A DNA stretch of 64,000 nucleotides from positions 11,222,001 to 11,286,000 of the forward strand of contig JAYKYS010000007.1 of the NCBI GenBank assembly GCA_036924285.1. The letters run 5' to 3'. Below the pieces are notes generated by a model. That model saw only the letters and a program-made list of their open reading frames with translations, was not told the origin of the DNA and ran no database searches. Position numbers and translations under genes: made by a program. This document shows, one piece after another, positions 59,572 through 64,000 of the stretch (position 1 is the stretch's first letter; every line of letters starts with the position of its first letter). The stretch is from Asterella californica. Its lineage: Eukaryota; Streptophyta; Marchantiopsida; Marchantiales; Aytoniaceae.

Positions 59572-59826
59572 CACAGGCGAGCCTCCTTCGGTAGAATACG
59601 CCTGCGCATACCCATCGATAGACTTATCGGGAAGCTCTCACAAATGGGGGCGTGCGACGAAAAAGGAACGCCCAAAGCGGCGCCCAAATGGATCTTTCTA
59701 AAGGTGGGAGAAATAATAAACAAATATATGGCTGTGTTCCGGGGATACTACAACTGGTATGACTCATCGTCTTATCTTGTGAACAGGTCGCACGTGATGT
59801 TTGGACATAAAATAAAGTCCTTGTAA
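59572..59826 (+). pseudogene. Group II intron maturase fragment, probably mitochondrial
   Basis: An open frame entering from before the ATG at 59,644 reads [20 protein letters not shown], then a [13 protein letters not shown] stretch, then [16 protein letters not shown] and NRSH. This is the layout of the end of the reverse transcriptase and domain X (maturase) in organelle group II intron proteins, which help their intron splice. It stops at the TAA 59,824-59,826 before the expected end. A 12-base G run at 59,559-59,570 lies just upstream. It sits 170 bp after the rrn18 piece and likely arrived with it. Confidence 0.65.
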
Positions 59827-59869
59827 ATGAGCAAAACCTGGTGATGTTATTTGACAACGATAAGGACTG

Positions 59870-61640
59870 TTTTGCATAGTTAGATTATTTATTTCAAATA
59901 ATTTTTACGAATAGTTTTATTATTTAAACTACTCAATTTTACAAGATCTGCCATTATGGTAACAATAATAATAAATAAAGAAATAATTGTGCACTACATC
60001 TAGTATTATTGTGTACCTTGTGGATACTCGTTCAAAACTTGATTTGTATTAAACCTCCAGTTGCAGTACTTGAGCTCCAAGTCACTCGTAGCTTCTCTTG
60101 CGTAGTTGAGAATCATGCCCAAACGGAGTTTACGATGAAGTGAGCAATTATAAGATAACATAGTAAGTGGTCCCTAGATCTAGAGCTTGATATCAGAATG
60201 ACCAGGAGAAATAACGATTCCTTTTGCACCAAATCGTCATCGATGTGCATCCAAGAAGTAATAGATAGTCTAAGTTTTAACGTATACAGAGATAAGAAAC
60301 TAGAATAAACGAATATTTTCTTCAGAAATTTGAATTATTTTGTTTTAAAACAAAGTTCTCCCTATAAGCAGACGTGAATAATGAACTCATTTGCAACATG
60401 TCATACACATATCATTCGAGTTCTTATCACATCACATGCAATGTGAGAAGTGTTCTTGAGAAAATGATGGGTGGACTATGATAGTGTTCAACTCATAGCT
60501 TTTTTTTAAGTAGACAACTCGAGGGGTTCACTTTTGAGTAGTCTCAAACTTGGATGTAAAAATGTCACATTCAGATAAGAAAAAAATAACCCAAGACACA
60601 ACAATTGACGCATGTATGATCATAGACAAGTTATCTACGTACAACCTTTGTGAACTCATACAATGATTACGAGACCATTATCTGCGATTGTTTTGAAATA
60701 AAGAAGATCTTATCGTACGCATTGCTCATTTTTGACAGTACAGAACATGTCCTCTTAGCACAACGATCTCATGAACAGATGTACCTTAAACTCAACAACG
60801 CGGCATATCTCAAGTCATAGATATTTACATGTGCACATGTTGCAGCTAGACGGTGAGTTCTCAAAATCTTGTAATGTAGTGAGTTCACATTTGTGTTCCA
60901 ATAAATCTTTAAAACAAGTTAGAAGAGAATGAAACCAAGCTTACCACTTCAAGCTCATGCACAGGGGATGAAACTCCAAGAATGCTTACCCCGGACATCA
61001 CCAATACAGCAGATCATTGGACATGTGATCACTCATATGTCGACTTCTACTCGGGATCCGAAAATGTGTGTTGGAGTCGTAGGAAGCAAACGATCAACAA
61101 CGTCACAAATATAGTATAAGTGTGTCTTCTATCTTATTGTCTATCCAATCGGATGTTACAACAGGCTTGTAAATTCAATCTCTTCGTAACTTAGAATTCT
61201 TATCTAGAAAACTGTCTTTTTGCAGACTCCACTACCCATCTGGCTGTAAGACGTTCTTCTGCAAGTACATTATCTCATCCAAAATAAGATTCTACATCCA
61301 AACCCGAGAGAACTTCATGTCAGAAACATTTCATAGTGTTATAAACAAGTATGCGACCAAACACATACACTGAGAGAAAAGTCATTATGCTCATTTGACA
61401 ATCACAACGTTAGATTTGAACGACAATATAAGATGAAAAGTAGAAACTATCTACAGTCGAAAAGCTAATCACTGTAGTTCGGAAGAGGTCCATCACAAAT
61501 CGATGTCTGATATAGAGAACTATCTTATGGAAGACTCCTCTAGCTAGTGTAGTCTTCGATTGAGAAGTGCATGTAAACAAATTTACTCGAATAAATATGA
61601 TCATATTCTCTGCACCATGCATGGAACTACTTCTGAGTGT
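59870..61640. other. AT-rich sequence with decayed coding hints
   Basis: No gene can be supported. A plus-strand frame near 61,265-61,520 is protein-like for a while (IRFYIQTRENFMSETFHSV, then SHYAHLTITTLDLNDNI) with several stops. It may be an old transposon remnant of unknown family. Confidence 0.3.
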
Positions 61641-61642
61641 CT

Positions 61643-61699
61643 ACTATTGGCTGGAATTGAACCAGTGCACTTGCACCTCGTCGCATCGAGGCCAATAGT
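61643..61699. other. Perfect 57-nt cloverleaf (four-way stem structure)
   Basis: A 9-bp terminal stem (ACTATTGGC 61,643-61,651 with GCCAATAGT 61,691-61,699) encloses three hairpins with no unpaired bases between them. These are TGG/CCA with loop AATTGAA (61,652-61,664), GTGC/GCAC with loop ACTT (61,665-61,676), and CTCG/CGAG with loop TCGCAT (61,677-61,690). On the minus strand the last arm reads TGG-TTCAATT-CCA, as in a tRNA T-arm, but the other arms are too short for a normal tRNA. Confidence 0.8.
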
Positions 61700-63029
61700 C
61701 CCTCTTCCCTCCCCAACTAAGCTCGACTCTTGTTGAACTAAACTATGAACCTTTTTCTAACCCTCGCAACAACGATACAGAAATATGCATCATCATGTAT
61801 GTACCAACGGATATAACTCAGGAACGATTACAGTCAATCATCCAAAAGAACTTGACATGTTAATCGATAGAAATACATACAAGAAAAGACAAACCAATCG
61901 ACGAGCAGCTGCTACATACTACTTCTCTATACTGCATAGAAAAGCAGCAGATAACTCTCTCCCGGAGAATATGCATCCCTCACGACCTTGTGCAGGCAGA
62001 GTTCAATAACGGACCATTTTTTATTTAGCGAAGCTGGAAAGAGAAAACATGATCGGGCGCCGTTGATTTAAGACTATTCGCAGGCAACCCATATTTGAAA
62101 GCTTGTAACGTGGGGATAATCAACGATAGTGAACAAGCAGTTAAGGCAATTAAGACAATGAATATAGCGTTGTTCATCGAAATGGAGTTATTTTCAATCG
62201 TTCGTATGCGTCCACGGTAGGGAGCCTCGGGCGGGACTGCTTCTCGTGGATCGCTCCGTTCATTTTGCATCACCGAAAGGATCTTATTTGAAATCTTCCA
62301 CCGAAGGCTGCCAGGGAGCCTTCGACGGGAGTGCCACCTTGACTTTGGGCTTCTCGTTTCTTCTCACTCGTTCATTTTCCATTTCATCTTCTCGTCGTTC
62401 ATTTCACTTCGATCGCTTCGACGTGTTCAAGCTTTCTTGCTTGCGAGTGAGCTATTCTACGAGGTCGATCGTCTTCGTCAACGAGCGATTGACGTTGTTT
62501 TTGTCGTCTTGAACCTTTCTTGCTTCTTCGCCACTTGCTTGCGAGCGAGGTTTTCTGCGAGGTCTGCCGTCGTCGTCAATGGGTTCTTCGTCTTGCTTCG
62601 ATTTTGTGAACGAATTGTGGCTCAATTACTTTTCATACCGGCATTCTATTTCCGTTGACGAATATCATGTTTGCTTTTCTTTCTGATCACGTTTTTTCTT
62701 ACAAGCAACTGATCTTCTACGGACATCTTGTGCTGGAACAGAGGGATGCTGCGAGGGTGCAGTGCTGCTCGTCATCAATCGCACCTTTGCTTTGCAATTC
62801 TTTCTTGTAACTACGTGTTTCATTTCGGTTGTTGTGTTCCCGTCGTGTTCTTTCTTTGCTGTAACTCGACAAAGGAAGAACTCGACGTCGGAGACTGAGT
62901 GGTGAGATGCTCATGCTGCGATCTGCTCGAACCAACGCGTCTTCAGCTTGATGACATGCATTTCGCCGCTCTGTCTACCACAGAACCGCTCACGGATAAA
63001 TATTCCGACTTGGTGTCGTTCTCTTACTT
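61700..63029. other. Possible leader of the unrecognised family, copy B; no gene supported
   Basis: The stretch 62,240-62,930 is pyrimidine-rich with an internal direct repeat ('cttgcttgcgag' at about 62,437 and 62,538, each followed by 'ttct.cgaggtc'). It lies upstream of copy B in the same way as 9,260-9,700 flanks copy A and may be a leader or terminal repeat. Confidence 0.35.
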
Positions 63030-64000
63030 TTGTCTCTTCATTTGATGTTGGACGACGTAGCTCATACTGTTGATGAACATTCTCTTCTCGATCCTGTTGC
63101 CAATGATGATCTTTTGTCCATTCCGTCTACTCCCATAGTAGAGGTGGTTGTCAATGATGAAGTTCTATGTGTTCCTTCTACTCTGATGTCTGTAACTCCT
63201 GTCCGAGAATCTCCACAAGAAATGGTGGACAACAGCTTCTACGTCTCTGAAGCTGTTTGTTGTCACGAAAATAATGTGTCTGGATTGTGTCATTTTTGAT
63301 CGGTTTCAACGTCCTCTTAGTTTACCTTCTTACCCTCTTTATTGCGGAACTATACTATCGTTCTCTGATGCTGATATGTACAGAGATAGGTCATACATCT
63401 ATGTAGATTTTCATTATACCGTCCGAATTTCTACTTCCCGTCCTGGATTATGTCCTTGTTTCTACTACTAACCTCGAGACATATAACGCCCTGTACGTGC
63501 AAGTGTAGAAGGCTTTTCCCTCTTTCGATAGACAGCAAACCGTCCTTGCACTCGTCTTCAAGGAAACGACAGAGAAGTAGCCAATACTTGTCTATGTCAA
63601 GATCCTCGTCAGTGTAATTGACAGTAACAGATATTCCAGTTGCTTAGGGATAGACACCCTACGTGTTCCGCTCGTCAGAAGTGGTGACAGCGTGTGTGGA
63701 CGTTGCACTCTGACTGCTCGTATGAGCAACATGTGTAAAAAGAAAGTGCTTGCAAGCGAATCTGAACAATTTATGATCTACGTCTTGACAAAGACAGTGG
63801 ACACAGTTCAAGCGGTATACAGCAACAACTATAGGTTTCAAAAGACGAGGATTGCTAGGTAACTGAAGGAATTTCGAATAAGAGAAGATTTGTGAACGAG
63901 AATCTCGCAACAAAAGCCAAGCACTTTCTGTATCTACATAATGGAATGGACTGATAACCGCTTGAAGACAAGTCTTCGTTATGAAGAAAGATTTAGATCT
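63030..64000 (+). pseudogene. Unrecognised protein family, copy B (runs off the window)
   Basis: The parts inverted against each other in copy A are here on one strand in series. An acidic N-terminal stretch (63,040-63,297) leads to ILSFSDADMYRDRSYIYVDF (about 63,350-63,410), then FDRQQTVLALVFKE (about 63,525), then IYVLTKTVDTV and LKTSLRYEERF at the edge. Stops and frame changes at about 63,297, 63,470 and 63,575 show it is also dead. The frame with conserved residues identifies the coding strand. The C-terminus lies outside the window. The family is not recognised. Confidence 0.6.

Noticed and set aside
60180..60215. Primer-site-like 'cttgatatcagaatgacc' suggesting another LTR element
   Set aside because: It departs from the tRNA-Met consensus, and no LTR pair or polyprotein frames lie around it.
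61643..61699. Functional tRNA gene
   Set aside because: The arms are too short (4-bp anticodon-like stem with 4-nt loop), there are no junction bases and the whole is 57 nt.

Overview
The window is nuclear DNA of a land plant, most plausibly a bryophyte and perhaps a liverwort. The species is inference. The support is a complete 13-exon plant cellulose synthase with GT/AG introns, plant Ty3/gypsy LTR retrotransposons (one with the usual initiator-tRNA-Met primer site), a fragment of plant-type mitochondrial rrn18, and AT-rich interspersed repeats. There are no operons and no bacterial-style gene packing.

Layout. 1-4.4 kb: diverged non-coding repeats with a 255-bp tandem duplication. 4.4-5.7 kb: minus-strand first coding exon and leader of a DM13/DOMON/cytochrome b561-type membrane protein. 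6-13.7 kb: repeats and decayed coding fragments, including a rearranged copy of an unrecognised protein family that recurs at 63-64 kb. 13.8-20.3 kb: an AT-rich island with a decayed Helitron-like element (Rep-type domain plus OTU protease domain). 20.4-23.0 kb: a four-exon gene for the small TFIIIC tau55/GTF3C6-like subunit. 25.4-26.5 kb: one or two unrecognised candidate exons. 26,543-42,194: a Ty3/gypsy chromovirus whose integrase is split by a second Ty3/gypsy element in opposite orientation (31,964-40,456). Each element has paired LTRs and 4-bp flanking duplications. 42.2-48.5 kb: non-coding sequence with a perfect 29-bp hairpin and a telomere-like palindrome. 49,136-54,597: the cellulose synthase gene (minus strand) with a TATA box near 55,140. 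55.2-59.2 kb: no supportable gene. 59.25-59.85 kb: mitochondrial DNA insertion (rrn18 plus a group II intron maturase fragment). 60-64 kb: decayed sequence, a perfect 57-nt cloverleaf, and the second copy of the unrecognised family.

The genes most likely to work are CESA (cell-wall cellulose synthesis at the plasma membrane) and the tau55-like subunit (RNA polymerase III initiation). The DM13 gene has only its first coding exon here. Every transposon coding region shows stops or frameshifts, although the inner LTR element is interrupted by only two stop codons and is the younger insertion.
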